Shown here in pieces: positions 24,841 to 34,274 of a stretch of DNA of 64,000 bases. A program made the translations under genes and the position numbers. Numbering within the stretch: position 1 is the stretch's first letter; every line of letters begins with the position of its first letter. Origin of the DNA: Rubrivivax sp. A210 (GTDB lineage: Bacteria; Pseudomonadota; Gammaproteobacteria; Burkholderiales; Burkholderiaceae_C); assembly GCF_904426505.1 (NCBI RefSeq), contig NZ_CAJGBN010000001.1, forward strand, positions 186,001-250,000, given 5' to 3'. The notes below the pieces were generated by a model. It was not told where the DNA came from. It saw nothing but the letters and a program-made list of their open reading frames with translations, and did no database searches.

Positions 24841-26517
24841 TTGCCCGACAACGACATCGATATTGCGCGCGCCGCGCACTTGCACCGCATCACCGACATT
24901 GCCCGCCAGCGCCTGGGCATAGACGACGAACACCTCGTCCCCTACGGCCACCACAAGGCCAAGCTGGCACTGCCTTTCATCGCCTCGTTGGCGGCGCGGC
25001 CACGGGGCCGCCTGGTTCTGGTGACGGCGATCAGCCCGACGCCGGCCGGCGAAGGCAAGACCACCACCACCATCGGTCTGGGTGATGCGATGGCGCAGAT
25101 CGGCAAGAAGACGCTGATCGCGCTGCGCGAGCCCTCGCTGGGCCCGGTGTTCGGCCTCAAGGGCGGCGCCACCGGCGGTGGCCGCGCCCAGGTGGCGCCG
25201 ATGGAGGACATCAACCTCCACTTCAACGGCGATTTCCACGCCATCGCCTCGGCCCACAACCTGCTGGCCGCGGCCATCGACAATCACATCCACCACGGCA
25301 ACGCGCTCGACCTTGACCTGCGCCGCATCAGCTGGCGCCGCGTGATGGACATGAACGACCGCGCTCTGCGCCAGACCACCATCGCCCTCGGTGGCCCGGG
25401 CGCGGGGTTTCCGCGCCAGGACGGCTTCGACATCGTCGCGGCCTCCGAGGTGATGGCCATCCTCTGCCTGTCGGAATCGCTGGCCGACCTGAAGCAGCGC
25501 CTGGCGCGCATCGTGGTGGCCGAGACACGCTCGCGCCGGCCTGTGCTTGCGGCTGAACTGGGCGTACACGGCGCGATGGCGGTGCTGCTGAAGGACGCGC
25601 TGGCGCCCAACCTCGTGCAGACGCTCGAGAACAACCCGGCCCTGGTACATGGCGGGCCCTTCGCCAACATCGCCCACGGCTGTAACAGCGTGCTCGCCAC
25701 GCGCGCTGCGCTGCACCTGGCCGACTATGTGGTTACCGAAGCCGGTTTCGGTGCCGACCTGGGGGCCGAGAAGTTCATCGACATCAAGTGCCGCGCCAGC
25801 GGCCTGCGCCCGGCGGCGGCGGTGCTGGTGGCGACGGTGCGCGCGCTCAAGTTCCACGGCGGCGTCGAACTCGCCGACCTTGGCCGCGAAGACCTGCCGG
25901 CGCTGCAGCGCGGCATGGCCAATCTCGAGCGCCATCTGCACAACCTGCGCGAGGTCTTCGGCCTGCCCTGCGTGGTGGCCATCAACCATTTCGCCGGCGA
26001 CACCGAGGCCGAGCACGCGCTGCTGCGCCAGCACATCGGCGGCCTTGGCGTGGCGGTACACACGGCGCGCCATTACACCGAGGGCGGGCGCGGCGCCACC
26101 GCACTGGCGCAGGAAGTGGTGCGCCTGTGCGAGCAGGTGGCCGAGCCGCGCCTGGCCTATGCCGACGGGGAGACCCTGTGGGACAAGATCAACCTGCTCG
26201 CCACGCGCATCTATGGCGCCGCCGGCGTGCGCGCCGCGCCCGCGGTGCGCGCCCGCATCGAGGCGCTGCAGGCCGCCGGCCATGGCCATCTGCCGGTCTG
26301 CGTGGCCAAGACCCAGTACAGCTTTTCCACCGACGCCAAGCTGCGCGGCGCGCCCAGCGGCCATCTGCTGGACGTGCGCGAGGTGAGGCTGGCGGCCGGT
26401 GCCGGCTTCGTGGTGATGATCTGCGGCGAGATCATGACCATGCCCGGACTGCCGCGCTCGCCCGCGGCCGAGCGCATCGATCTGGACGAGGCGGGCGAGA
26501 TCGTCGGCCTGTCCTAG
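24841..26517 (+). CDS. fhs: Formate-tetrahydrofolate ligase
   Basis: This 558-residue enzyme joins formate to tetrahydrofolate with ATP, giving 10-formyl-THF for one-carbon metabolism. The ATP-binding segment [18 protein letters not shown] and the GPAGxR-like core ([22 protein letters not shown]) are present. Length equals the family norm (about 557). The TTG start at 24841 follows AGGAGC by 5-6 bases and begins at the conserved N-terminus. The 110 bp upstream show no riboswitch that I can recognise. It converges with the RND pump gene. Confidence 0.97.
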   Translation: MPDNDIDIARAAHLHRITDIARQRLGIDDEHLVPYGHHKAKLALPFIASLAARPRGRLVLVTAISPTPAGEGKTTTTIGLGDAMAQIGKKTLIALREPSLGPVFGLKGGATGGGRAQVAPMEDINLHFNGDFHAIASAHNLLAAAIDNHIHHGNALDLDLRRISWRRVMDMNDRALRQTTIALGGPGAGFPRQDGFDIVAASEVMAILCLSESLADLKQRLARIVVAETRSRRPVLAAELGVHGAMAVLLKDALAPNLVQTLENNPALVHGGPFANIAHGCNSVLATRAALHLADYVVTEAGFGADLGAEKFIDIKCRASGLRPAAAVLVATVRALKFHGGVELADLGREDLPALQRGMANLERHLHNLREVFGLPCVVAINHFAGDTEAEHALLRQHIGGLGVAVHTARHYTEGGRGATALAQEVVRLCEQVAEPRLAYADGETLWDKINLLATRIYGAAGVRAAPAVRARIEALQAAGHGHLPVCVAKTQYSFSTDAKLRGAPSGHLLDVREVRLAAGAGFVVMICGEIMTMPGLPRSPAAERIDLDEAGEIVGLS

Positions 26518-26527
26518 GCGGCGCGCT

Positions 26528-29500
26528 TCATGCCGATTCGGCCTCGGGCGTCAGCACCGGCCCGCGGCCGCTCCAGCGGTCGAGCGCGAGGTAGATCACC
26601 GGCGTGATGTAGAGCGTGATGGCCTGGCTGAAGACCAGGCCGCCCACCACGGCCAGGCCCAGCGGCTGGCGCAGTTCGGCGCCGGCGCCAATGCCCAGCG
26701 CGATGGGCAGGGCGCCCATCAGCGCCGCCAGCGTGGTCATCATGATGGGGCGGAAGCGCAGGATGCAGGCCTCGCGGATGGCATCTGCCGGCGCCATGCC
26801 GCGGTGGCGCTGGGCATCGAGCGCGAAGTCGATCATCATGATCGCGTTCTTCTTGACGATGCCGATCAGCAGCAGGATGCCGATGGTGGCGATCAGCGTC
26901 AGATCCTGGCCGAAGAGCATCAGCGTGGCCAGCGCGCCTACCGCGGCCGAGGGCAGGCCGGCCAGGATGGTGAGCGGGTGGATGTAGCTCTCGTAGAGCA
27001 CGCCCAGCAGCACGTAGATGACCAGCAGCGCGGCCACGATGAGGATGGCCTGGCTGCCCTGCGAGCTCTTGAACACGGCCGCATCGCCGCCATAGCTGGT
27101 GATCACCGAGGCCGGCATGGCGATGGCCTCGCGCACGCGGTCGATGCGCGCCGTGGCGTCGCCCAGGGCGGTGCCGGGGGCCAGGTTGAACGACACCGTC
27201 ACCGCCTGCAGCTGGCCGACGTGGTTGATGGCCGTGGGGCCGACGCCGCGCTCCACCGTGGCAAAGCTCGACAGCGGCACCAGGGCGCCGCCGCTGGCGC
27301 GCACGTAGATGCCGGCGAGTGCGCTCTCATCCTGCCTGGCCTCGGGCGCCACTTCCATGATGACCTGGTAGCTGTCGGCGGCGCCGTAGATCGTCGACAC
27401 CTGGCGCTCGCCGAAGGCGCTGAACAGCGCCGAGCGCACCGATTCGATGGAGACGCCCAGGGTGTTGGCGCGGTCGCGGTCTATCTTCAGCCGCGCCTGC
27501 AAGGCGCGCAGCTGGGCATCGCTGGTGACGTCGCGGAACAGCGGGTCGGCGCGCAGGCGGTCCTGCAGCTTGTTGGCCCAGTCATTGAGACCTTCGGACT
27601 GCACGCTCTGCAGGATGTACTGGTACTGCGCCCGGCTCTGGCGGCCGCCCAGCTGCAGGTTCTGCACCGGGCGCATGAAGACATTGATGCCGGCCACCTC
27701 GCGCAGCTTGCGCCGCAGGCCTTCGACCACCTGCTTCATGGCCGCCCGCTCGGCGCGCGGCTTGAGGCTCACGAACATGCGGCCGGTGTTCTGCGAGCCG
27801 CTGCCGCCGTTGAAGGAGCTGACGGCAAAGACATTCGGGTCGGCGCGGAAGATGGCCGCGGCGCGCTCCTGCAGGCGCACCATCTCGGGGAAGGACGTGT
27901 CCTCGGCGGCCTCGGTGCTGACCTGGATCTGGCCGATGTCCTCTTCCGGGAAGAAGCCCTTGGGGATGAGCACGAAGAGCACCGCGGTGGCGGCAAAGGT
28001 GGCCAGGGCCACCAGCAGCACCGTCTTGCGGTGGCGCAGCGCGGCGTCCAGCGTGCGCGTGTAGGCGGCCAGCAGGGCCAGGAAACCGCGCTCGAAGCCG
28101 CGCACCAGGGCGCCAGGCGGCTTCTTGTGCGCCTCGTCCCCCAGGAAGCGGCTGGCCAGCATGGGCACCAGGGTCAGCGACACAAAGGCCGAGACCAGGA
28201 TGGCCAGGCCCACCACCACTGCGAACTCGTGGAACAGCAGGCCTATCACGCCCGGCATGAAGAAGATGGGAATGAACACCGCCACCAGCGAGGTGGAAAT
28301 GCTGATGATGGTGAAGCCGACCTCGCGCGAGCCACGCAGCGCCGCCTGGAAGGGCGGCACGCCGTCCTCGACGTGGCGGATGATGTTCTCGAGCATCACG
28401 ATGGCGTCGTCGACCACCAGGCCCACGGCCAGGGTCAGGCCCAGCAGCGAGATGTTGTCCAGGCTGTAGTTCAGCCCCCAGAGCAGGGCCACCGCGCCCA
28501 CCAGCGAGACCGGCAGGCTCAGGGCCGGAATCACGGTGGCGACGAAGCGGCGCAGGAAGAGAAAGATCACCAGCACCACCAGCGCGATGGTGCCGGCCAG
28601 CGTGAGGCTCACGTCGTGCAGCGCGTCGCGCACCGAAACCGAGCGGTCGTTCACCGGCGTCAGCGCCACCGACTGCGGCATCTGGGCCTTGAGCGCCGGC
28701 AGCGCGGCGCGCACGGCGTCGACCACGCGCACGGTGTTGGCGCCGGGCTGGCGCAGCACGGCCAGGGTGATGGAGTTCTCGCCGTTGAGCGTGGCCCAGC
28801 TCTTGAGTTGCTCGACGCTGTCCAGCACCGTGGCCACGTCCTTGAGCCGCACCGAGGCGCCGTTGCGGTTGGCGACGATGAGCTCGGCAAACTCGGCCGC
28901 ATTGGCCAGCTGCCGGTTGGCCTGCAGCGTGAGTGTCTGGCGCGGGCCATCGAGCGTGCCCACCGGCGTGTTGACATTGGCCGCGCGCAGCGCCGCGCTC
29001 AGCTCATCGAGGCCGATGTTGCGCGCCGCCAGCGCCTCGGGCAGCACGCGCACGCGCACCGCGTAGCGCTTGGGCCCGAAGATGTTGACCTGGGCCACGC
29101 CGTCCAGCGTCGACAGCGTCGGCGTGATCAGGTGCTCGGCATAGTCCTGCAGCTCGCTCGGCGCCAGCGCGGGCGAGGTGAGGGCGATCAGCAGCACCGG
29201 TGCATCGGCCGGGTTCACCTTGCGGTAGGAAGGCGGCGAGGTCATGTCCTGCGGCAAGGCGCGCTGCGCACGCAGCAGCGCCGCCTGCACGTCCACCGCC
29301 GCCGCATCGACCGAGCGGCCTTCCTCGAACTCCAGCGTCAGCGAAGTGCTGCCCAGGGTGCTGGACGAGCTCAGCGTCTTGAGGCCGGGGATGGTCTGGA
29401 ACTGCTTCTCGAGCGGCAGCGCCACCGAACTGGCCATGGTTTCCGGGTTGGCACCGGGCAGCGCGGCCGAGACATTGATGACCGGCGTGTCGTAGCTGGG

Positions 29501-29611
29501 CAGGGCCGCCACCGGAATGCTGCGGTAGCCGATGACGCCGGCCAGCACGATGGCGGCGTTGAGCAGCACCGTCGTGACCGGGCGGCGGATGAAGAGCTCG
29601 GACAGGTTCAC
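26528..29611 (-). CDS. RND multidrug efflux transporter (HAE1 family)
   Basis: This 1,027-residue inner-membrane proton-driven pump is of the AcrB/MdtB type. It has twelve transmembrane segments in two pseudo-repeats. TM4 carries the paired aspartates of the proton relay (GLVVDDAIVMLENI), and the segment GFFPEEDIGQIQV is characteristic of the MdtBC/MexF-like branch. The GTG start at 29611 overlaps the adaptor gene stop (GTGA), so the two are coupled. No outer-membrane channel gene follows, so it must recruit a TolC-like protein encoded elsewhere. The substrate range is unknown. Confidence 0.93.
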   Translation of the reverse strand: MNLSELFIRRPVTTVLLNAAIVLAGVIGYRSIPVAALPSYDTPVINVSAALPGANPETMASSVALPLEKQFQTIPGLKTLSSSSTLGSTSLTLEFEEGRSVDAAAVDVQAALLRAQRALPQDMTSPPSYRKVNPADAPVLLIALTSPALAPSELQDYAEHLITPTLSTLDGVAQVNIFGPKRYAVRVRVLPEALAARNIGLDELSAALRAANVNTPVGTLDGPRQTLTLQANRQLANAAEFAELIVANRNGASVRLKDVATVLDSVEQLKSWATLNGENSITLAVLRQPGANTVRVVDAVRAALPALKAQMPQSVALTPVNDRSVSVRDALHDVSLTLAGTIALVVLVIFLFLRRFVATVIPALSLPVSLVGAVALLWGLNYSLDNISLLGLTLAVGLVVDDAIVMLENIIRHVEDGVPPFQAALRGSREVGFTIISISTSLVAVFIPIFFMPGVIGLLFHEFAVVVGLAILVSAFVSLTLVPMLASRFLGDEAHKKPPGALVRGFERGFLALLAAYTRTLDAALRHRKTVLLVALATFAATAVLFVLIPKGFFPEEDIGQIQVSTEAAEDTSFPEMVRLQERAAAIFRADPNVFAVSSFNGGSGSQNTGRMFVSLKPRAERAAMKQVVEGLRRKLREVAGINVFMRPVQNLQLGGRQSRAQYQYILQSVQSEGLNDWANKLQDRLRADPLFRDVTSDAQLRALQARLKIDRDRANTLGVSIESVRSALFSAFGERQVSTIYGAADSYQVIMEVAPEARQDESALAGIYVRASGGALVPLSSFATVERGVGPTAINHVGQLQAVTVSFNLAPGTALGDATARIDRVREAIAMPASVITSYGGDAAVFKSSQGSQAILIVAALLVIYVLLGVLYESYIHPLTILAGLPSAAVGALATLMLFGQDLTLIATIGILLLIGIVKKNAIMMIDFALDAQRHRGMAPADAIREACILRFRPIMMTTLAALMGALPIALGIGAGAELRQPLGLAVVGGLVFSQAITLYITPVIYLALDRWSGRGPVLTPEAESA

Positions 29612-30903
29612 GGCGCGGCGTCCTGGCCGGCCGGCGCGGTGCGGCGCGGCGCTGAGGCGCCCGACGCGGCGCTGGTGCCACCGCGGGCACCGCTACCGCC
29701 GCCACCAGCGCCTTTTTCGCCACCCTCGCGATTGCGTTCCACCACGGCGGCGCCCGGGCGCAGGTTCTGGCGCCCGTCGAGCACCACGCGCTCGCCGGCG
29801 CGCAGGCCGCTCACCGCCGCATCCTCGCCCTGGGCAAAGAGCAACTGCACCGGCCGCGCCGCGGCGCGGCCTTCTTGCACCACGTAGACCAGGGGGCCGC
29901 GCGCACTCTGCACGATGGCCGCCTGCGGAACCACCACGGCGCCAGCCAGCGAACGCACGGTGAGCGCCACGTTGACGAAGGCACCCGGCCACAGCTTGCC
30001 GCCGCGGTTATCGAATTGGGCCTTGACCTTGACCGTGCCCGAGGTGGCATCAACCGCGTTGTCGACGAAGCGCAACCGCCCGGAAAGCGGCGTGCCACCC
30101 TCAGGCAGGGTGGCGCTGACCGCGGCGCCGCCGCCCTGCAGCGCCACCAGCGCATCGGCCAGATGGCGTTGCGGCAGGTTGAAGGCGATGGCGATGGGGT
30201 CGAGCTGGGTGATGGTGACCAGCGTCGTCTGGTTGGCCTGCACCGAGCTGCCGACATAGACATTGATCGCGCCCACGCGCCCGGCGCCGGGCGCGCGCAC
30301 GCGGGCATAGGACAGCGGCACCAGGGCGGCGTCGACGGCGGCGCGGTCGGCCGCCACCAGTGCGGCCTGGGCATCGACCGCGGCCTGGTTGGCGTCGAGC
30401 GCGCCCTGCGAAACGAAGTTCTGAGCCAGCAGCTCACGGCTGCGCGCGAGCTGGCGCCGCGCGTCGGCCAGGCCGGCCTCGTCGCGCGCCAGCTGGGCGC
30501 GGGCGCGGGCGACATTGGCCTCGTCGGCACGGGCGTCGAGGGTGAACAGCGGCTCGCCCGCGCGCACGAACTGGCCTTCGCGGATGTGAACCTGGGTCAC
30601 CACGCTGCTGACCTGGGGCTTGACCTCGACGCTGGACAGCGGCGCCACAGTGCCGGTGGCGGTGAGTTGCACCGGCACGTCCTTGAGCTGCGCGCGCACG
30701 GTGGTGACCGACACCGGCGGAGCCGAGGCCGCCGCGCCCGTGCCTGACGCCGGGCTCGATGCGGCGCTGGCCGCCGACGACACCGGCGCAGCGGCATCTC
30801 GCGGACTGCAGGCGCTGCACAGCAGCGCCAACAGCAGGGCACAGGTCAGGCGGTGGGTCAGGGGGCGGGGCGGGGGGAAGGGAAGGGCAAACGGGGCAGT
30901 CAT
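29608..30903 (-). CDS. RND efflux periplasmic adaptor
   Basis: This 431-residue membrane-fusion protein links the RND pump to an outer-membrane channel. It has an N-terminal signal sequence (LTHRLTCALLLALLCSACS), possibly a lipoprotein signal though the lipobox is not canonical. Then come a barrel/lipoyl half (VSVTTVRAQLKDVPVQLTATGTV), a long helical hairpin (about residues 125-190, ARAQLARDEAGLADARRQL) and beta-barrel domains. The C-terminus is a disordered Gly/Ala/Ser-rich tail of about 45 residues. Several in-frame ATGs cluster at 30903-30915. I used 30903. Confidence 0.92.
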   Translation of the reverse strand: MTAPFALPFPPPRPLTHRLTCALLLALLCSACSPRDAAAPVSSAASAASSPASGTGAAASAPPVSVTTVRAQLKDVPVQLTATGTVAPLSSVEVKPQVSSVVTQVHIREGQFVRAGEPLFTLDARADEANVARARAQLARDEAGLADARRQLARSRELLAQNFVSQGALDANQAAVDAQAALVAADRAAVDAALVPLSYARVRAPGAGRVGAINVYVGSSVQANQTTLVTITQLDPIAIAFNLPQRHLADALVALQGGGAAVSATLPEGGTPLSGRLRFVDNAVDATSGTVKVKAQFDNRGGKLWPGAFVNVALTVRSLAGAVVVPQAAIVQSARGPLVYVVQEGRAAARPVQLLFAQGEDAAVSGLRAGERVVLDGRQNLRPGAAVVERNREGGEKGAGGGGSGARGGTSAASGASAPRRTAPAGQDAAP

Positions 30904-30986
30904 CGCGCCCATCATGCGCGAAGCGCCGTCTTCGGCACGCAACTTTGCGAAGTGCAACACGGGCCCAGGGTGGCCACGGCCGCAGC

Positions 30987-32360
30987 TCACAAGGTCGCCA
31001 GCGCGATGAGCGGGGCCACTCCGTCGGCTTCGCCGACCGTCAGCGCTGCGGTCCAGGCGCGCGCCGCCTTGTCGTCGCCCAGCACCGGCGCGGCCTGGTC
31101 GACGAACTTGGCGCGCAGCTGGGCCTGGCTCAGGGGCCGCTGCTGGCTGCCCACCGCGTGCTCGACGAAGCAGTGCAGCTCGCGGCCGTCGCGCAGCTTC
31201 ACCGTGATGTCGGCCGCGGCCTCGTCGATGGCCTCGTCGACGATGGCCTCGACGCGGTCGCGCAGCGCAATGACCTCGGGCCGCCGCACCACCTCGTCGC
31301 TGTACTCGTGCTCGCCGGCACGGCCGTAGATCAGGCCCACGGCGCAGGAGTGGTAGACGCTGAACTTGGCCAGCAGGCCATCGGTGGGCGTCTTCTTGCC
31401 GGTGAGCTCGAGCACCAGCGAATGCACGCGCAACCTCACCTTGGCAATGTCTTCCGCACGCAGGCCGTGGGCCTCGCGCAGCTGCACGCAGCCATCGATG
31501 CTGGGGTGGATCACGATGCCGCAGGCGAAGGGCTTGTAGGTGTTGAGCGACACCTCCCAGGTTTCGCCCAGCCCGTCGACGATGGCCGACCAGTCGGTCT
31601 TGTCCGAGAACACCTGCAGCAGGCCGCGCGGCGCTTCCAGCGCACGGGGCGACGCGGTATAGCCGTGGCGCGCCATCAGCGCCGACATCAGGCCGGCACG
31701 CGCCGCACCGCCCGGGTGGAAGGGCTTGGTCATGCTGCCGAACTGCTCGCGCACGCCGATGGGTTGCGAGGCTGCAATGCCCAGAGCCATCTGGGTGGCG
31801 CGGGCGTCCAGGCGCAGCAGGCGCGCGCAGGCGGCGGCGCTGCCCAGCATGCCGGTGGAGCCGGTGATGTGCCAGCCACGGTCGTAGTGGTCGGGGTAGA
31901 TGGCATTGCCGACGCGGCACGAGACCTCGATGCCCAGCACCAGCGCGTCGATCAGCTCGCGCCCGCTGCGCCCCAGATGCTCGGCCAGCGCCAGCGCTGC
32001 CGGTGCCACCGGCCCGGCGGGGTGGATGATGGTGCGCAGATGGGTGTCGTCGAAGTCCCAGGTGTGAGAGGCAATGCCGTTGACCAGGGCGGCACTGGCG
32101 ATGTCGACGCGCTCGCGCCGCCCCAGCACCGCGGCCTGAGGCGCTGGCGCCAGTTCCTGCACTGCGGCCAGCGCCGCCTTGACGGTCTCGTGGCCACTGG
32201 GACCGATGGCGCAGCCCATCCAGTTGGCAAAGGTGCGATGGGCCTCGGCCTCGACCGCATCGCTCCAGCCGCGCGAAGCATGCTGGGCGACGAAGCGCGC
32301 CAGCGCCGCGGTGACGGGCGGGGCCTGGGTGTCGGCCTGGACGACCTGGTTGCGGACCAT
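30987..32360 (-). CDS. MmgE/PrpD family protein
   Basis: This 457-residue protein belongs to the MmgE/PrpD fold, which includes 2-methylcitrate dehydratase and itaconate-pathway decarboxylases. The family pattern is clear (HTWDFDDTHLRTIIHPAGP, TGSTGMLGSAAACARLL, SMTKPFHPGGAARAGL, KPFACGIVIHPSIDG). The absence of prpB, prpC and acnM nearby argues against a dedicated methylcitrate role. It lies 26 bp after nadC on the same strand and is probably co-transcribed with it. The substrate is unknown. Confidence 0.9.
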   Translation of the reverse strand: MVRNQVVQADTQAPPVTAALARFVAQHASRGWSDAVEAEAHRTFANWMGCAIGPSGHETVKAALAAVQELAPAPQAAVLGRRERVDIASAALVNGIASHTWDFDDTHLRTIIHPAGPVAPAALALAEHLGRSGRELIDALVLGIEVSCRVGNAIYPDHYDRGWHITGSTGMLGSAAACARLLRLDARATQMALGIAASQPIGVREQFGSMTKPFHPGGAARAGLMSALMARHGYTASPRALEAPRGLLQVFSDKTDWSAIVDGLGETWEVSLNTYKPFACGIVIHPSIDGCVQLREAHGLRAEDIAKVRLRVHSLVLELTGKKTPTDGLLAKFSVYHSCAVGLIYGRAGEHEYSDEVVRRPEVIALRDRVEAIVDEAIDEAAADITVKLRDGRELHCFVEHAVGSQQRPLSQAQLRAKFVDQAAPVLGDDKAARAWTAALTVGEADGVAPLIALATL

Positions 32361-32386
32361 GTGCTGCTCCTGTCCTGTGGGGTTGC

Positions 32387-33289
32387 TCAGGCAGCGATGC
32401 GCATCGACAGATCGACGGCGCGCACATCCTTGGTCAGCTTGCCGATCGAGATGCGATCAACGCCCGTGGCGGCAATGGTACGGATGCTGTCGAGATCGAC
32501 GCCGCCCGAGACCTCGAGCACGGCGCGGCCTGCGTTGATCACGCAGGCCTGGCGCATGTCGGCGAGCGAAAAATCGTCGATCAGGATGTTCTTGGCGCCG
32601 GCGGCCAGGGCCTGTTCCATTTCAGACAGGCTCTCGACCTCGATCTGCACCGAGACGCCGGCATCGAGCGCGAAGGCCGCCTGCAGCGCCGGTGCGATGC
32701 CGCCGGCGGCCGCGATGTGGTTTTCCTTGATCAGGATGCCATCCCACAGCGCCAGGCGCTGGTTCTGGCCGCCGCCGACGCGCACCGCGTACTTCTGCGC
32801 CTGGCGCAGGCCGGGCAGGGTCTTGCGCGTGTCCAGCACGGCGCAGCCGCGCGGATTGGGCGAGAGCCCGGCGATGGCGTCGACGTACTGGCGCGTCAGT
32901 GTCGCCACCGCTGACAGCATTTGCAGGAAGTTGAGGGCCGGTCGTTCGGCGCTGAGCAGGGCGCGCGCACGGCCTTCGATGCGGCACAGTTCGGTGCCGG
33001 CGGCCACGGCCTCGCCCTCGCGCACCGCCCAGGCCACGCGCGCCTCGGCATCGAGCGCGGCGACGCAGGCCTCGAACCAGGGCTGGCCGCAGACGACCGC
33101 GGTCTCCTTGGCCACCACGCGCGCCAGCGCCTGTCGATCCATGGGCACCAGCAGCGCGGTCCAGTCGCAGCGGCCTATGTCTTCCAGCAGCGCATCTCGC
33201 ACATTGCGTGCGCGCGCCTCGCTCAGGGTTTCGTTGTGTTCGTGCATGGGCTGGCGATTGTGCCGGCTGTTCATGGTGGACATCGGCAT
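32387..33289 (-). CDS. nadC: Nicotinate-nucleotide pyrophosphorylase (carboxylating)
   Basis: This 300-residue enzyme converts quinolinate and PRPP to nicotinate mononucleotide in de novo NAD synthesis. Conserved segments include EGRARALLSAERPALNFLQ, DTRKTLPGLR, KYAVRVGGGQNQRLAL and ILIKENHI, with the C-terminal EVSGGVDLDSI barrel edge. ATG 33289 is preceded by AAGGG at good spacing. Downstream ATGs at 33274 and 33247 are alternatives. Its start lies 15 bp from a LexA-type box, so SOS control of nadC cannot be ruled out. nadA and nadB are not in the window. Confidence 0.95.
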   Translation of the reverse strand: MPMSTMNSRHNRQPMHEHNETLSEARARNVRDALLEDIGRCDWTALLVPMDRQALARVVAKETAVVCGQPWFEACVAALDAEARVAWAVREGEAVAAGTELCRIEGRARALLSAERPALNFLQMLSAVATLTRQYVDAIAGLSPNPRGCAVLDTRKTLPGLRQAQKYAVRVGGGQNQRLALWDGILIKENHIAAAGGIAPALQAAFALDAGVSVQIEVESLSEMEQALAAGAKNILIDDFSLADMRQACVINAGRAVLEVSGGVDLDSIRTIAATGVDRISIGKLTKDVRAVDLSMRIAA

Positions 33290-33303
33290 GCTTGCCCTTG
33301 AGG

Positions 33304-33319
33304 CTGTATGTATGTACAG
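33304..33319. promoter_or_regulatory. LexA-type SOS box
   Basis: CTGTATGTATGTACAG matches the enterobacterial LexA operator CTGT-(AT)4-ACAG with two substitutions and keeps the CTG-N10-CAG frame. It lies 21 bp before the small ORF at 33340 on the plus strand. A TTGCCC-N17-TACAGT promoter-like pair overlaps it. nadC starts 15 bp away on the other strand. Confidence 0.75.
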
Positions 33320-33339
33320 TCAATTGCGTGGAGGTCAGC

Positions 33340-33423
33340 ATGAAGCACTCGTTCAGACAGCACTACCAACCCAAGCACAGCCGCGTCCCGGCCTGGCTCA
33401 GGCGCATCTGGCTCTGGCTTTGA
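33340..33423 (+). CDS. Small cationic 27-residue ORF under a LexA box
   Basis: This short ORF begins with ATG five bases after a perfect GGAGG. It encodes a 27-residue peptide rich in His, Arg and Trp that ends in RRIWLWL. Its placement 21 bp after a LexA box and 17 bp before the DUF2277 gene suggests an SOS-induced peptide or a translational leader for the next genes. I know of no family match. Size alone makes it uncertain, but the strong ribosome binding site supports translation. Confidence 0.5.
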   Translation: MKHSFRQHYQPKHSRVPAWLRRIWLWL

Positions 33424-33440
33424 GAGGGCATTGGGCCGCC

Positions 33441-33728
33441 ATGTGCCGCAACATCAAGACGCTCTTCAATTTCGAGCCCCCGGCTTCCGAACTCGAGATC
33501 CGCGATGCCGCGCTGCAGTTCGTACGCAAGCTCAGCGGATTCAGCGTGCCGTCCAAGGCCAACGAGGCCGCCTTCGAAGCCGCCGTCGACGAAGTCGCCG
33601 CAACGGCGAGGCGCTTGATGCAGGCGCTGGTCACCAGCGCCGAACCTCGGCAGCGCGAGGTCGAGGCCGCCAAGGCCAGGGCACGGTCGGCGCAGCGCTT
33701 CGGCGACTCGACCACGCGCTCGACGTGA
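33441..33728 (+). CDS. DUF2277 family protein
   Basis: This 95-residue protein begins MCRNIKTLFNFEPPAS, the hallmark of DUF2277, a small family of unknown function found in many bacteria. The sequence is helical (EIRDAALQFVRKLSGFSVPSKANEAAFEAAVDEVA), with a conserved MCRNI start. It has no signal peptide. Its stop overlaps the next gene's GTG start (GTGA), so the two are translationally coupled, and both lie downstream of the LexA-type box. Confidence 0.88.
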   Translation: MCRNIKTLFNFEPPASELEIRDAALQFVRKLSGFSVPSKANEAAFEAAVDEVAATARRLMQALVTSAEPRQREVEAAKARARSAQRFGDSTTRST

Positions 33729-34000
33729 AGGGTAAGCCGATAGCCGAATTGCCAAATTTCGGCCCCAAGTCGCAGCAGATGCTGGAGCGGGCCGGCATCA
33801 AAACGCTGGAAGAACTGCGGCGCCTGGGCTCGGTCGCGGCCTATGTCCGGGTCAAGCGCTGCGGCGCGAGCACCAGCCTGAATCTGCTCTGGGCCATGGA
33901 GGGGGCGTTGACCGGCATCTCCTGGCAGGAGGTTGCACGCGAGCACAGAACCAGCTTGATCCTGGCGCTGGATGAGTTCGAGCGTGGTGGCCGCGATTGA
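33725..34000 (+). CDS. TfoX/Sxy C-terminal domain protein
   Basis: This 91-residue protein consists of the C-terminal domain of TfoX/Sxy competence regulators (ELPNFGPKSQQMLERAGIKTLEELRRLGSVAAYVRVKR), a helix-hairpin-helix-like fold. It lacks the N-terminal TfoX domain. Stand-alone copies of this domain are widespread and of unknown function. A GTG start overlaps the DUF2277 stop. Because this pair appears to follow a LexA box, a role in DNA damage or DNA uptake is possible but unproven. Confidence 0.85.
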   Translation: MKGKPIAELPNFGPKSQQMLERAGIKTLEELRRLGSVAAYVRVKRCGASTSLNLLWAMEGALTGISWQEVAREHRTSLILALDEFERGGRD

Positions 34001-34274
34001 CTTGGCAGTACGACACAGGCCACTCCTTGGCATGCCTCTGCCGAGTCACTGATTCAGGCATCATTGCTTTTTTGTAGTTTACATAATATACATTGTGCGA
34101 AATTAAATAGAGCGTGGCTATCATTCCAACTGTCGATGCGCTTGACAGCCGCCAGGCCTGTCGTCCCCCCATGTGCCGCAAGTCGCTGCCAAGGCGACGG
34201 ATTTTTGAGCCGGATCAACATTTGCTTGTGCCTGCGCCCAACAGCCCGCGGCCTCGCGCGGTCGAGCTCCCGAT
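34001..34274. other. AT-rich intergenic stretch
   Basis: No gene is seen here. A stretch near 34065-34115 is distinctly AT-rich (TTTACATAATATACATT) against the GC-rich background and probably contains a promoter for the gene at 34275. A weak hairpin (GTCGC/GCGAC, 34182-34198) followed by five T residues could end transcription from the DUF2277-TfoX operon. Confidence 0.4.

Noticed and set aside
26804..29887. A 1,027-codon open frame on the plus strand opposite the RND pump gene
   Set aside because: The pump is a clear full-length family member. The opposite frame has a repetitive His/Gln/Arg/Asp composition and no recognisable domain.
30800..30903. Certain lipoprotein status of the RND adaptor
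   Set aside because: Cysteines lie at the end of the signal (LLCSACS), but the residues before them do not match the lipobox well, so it was left as possible only.
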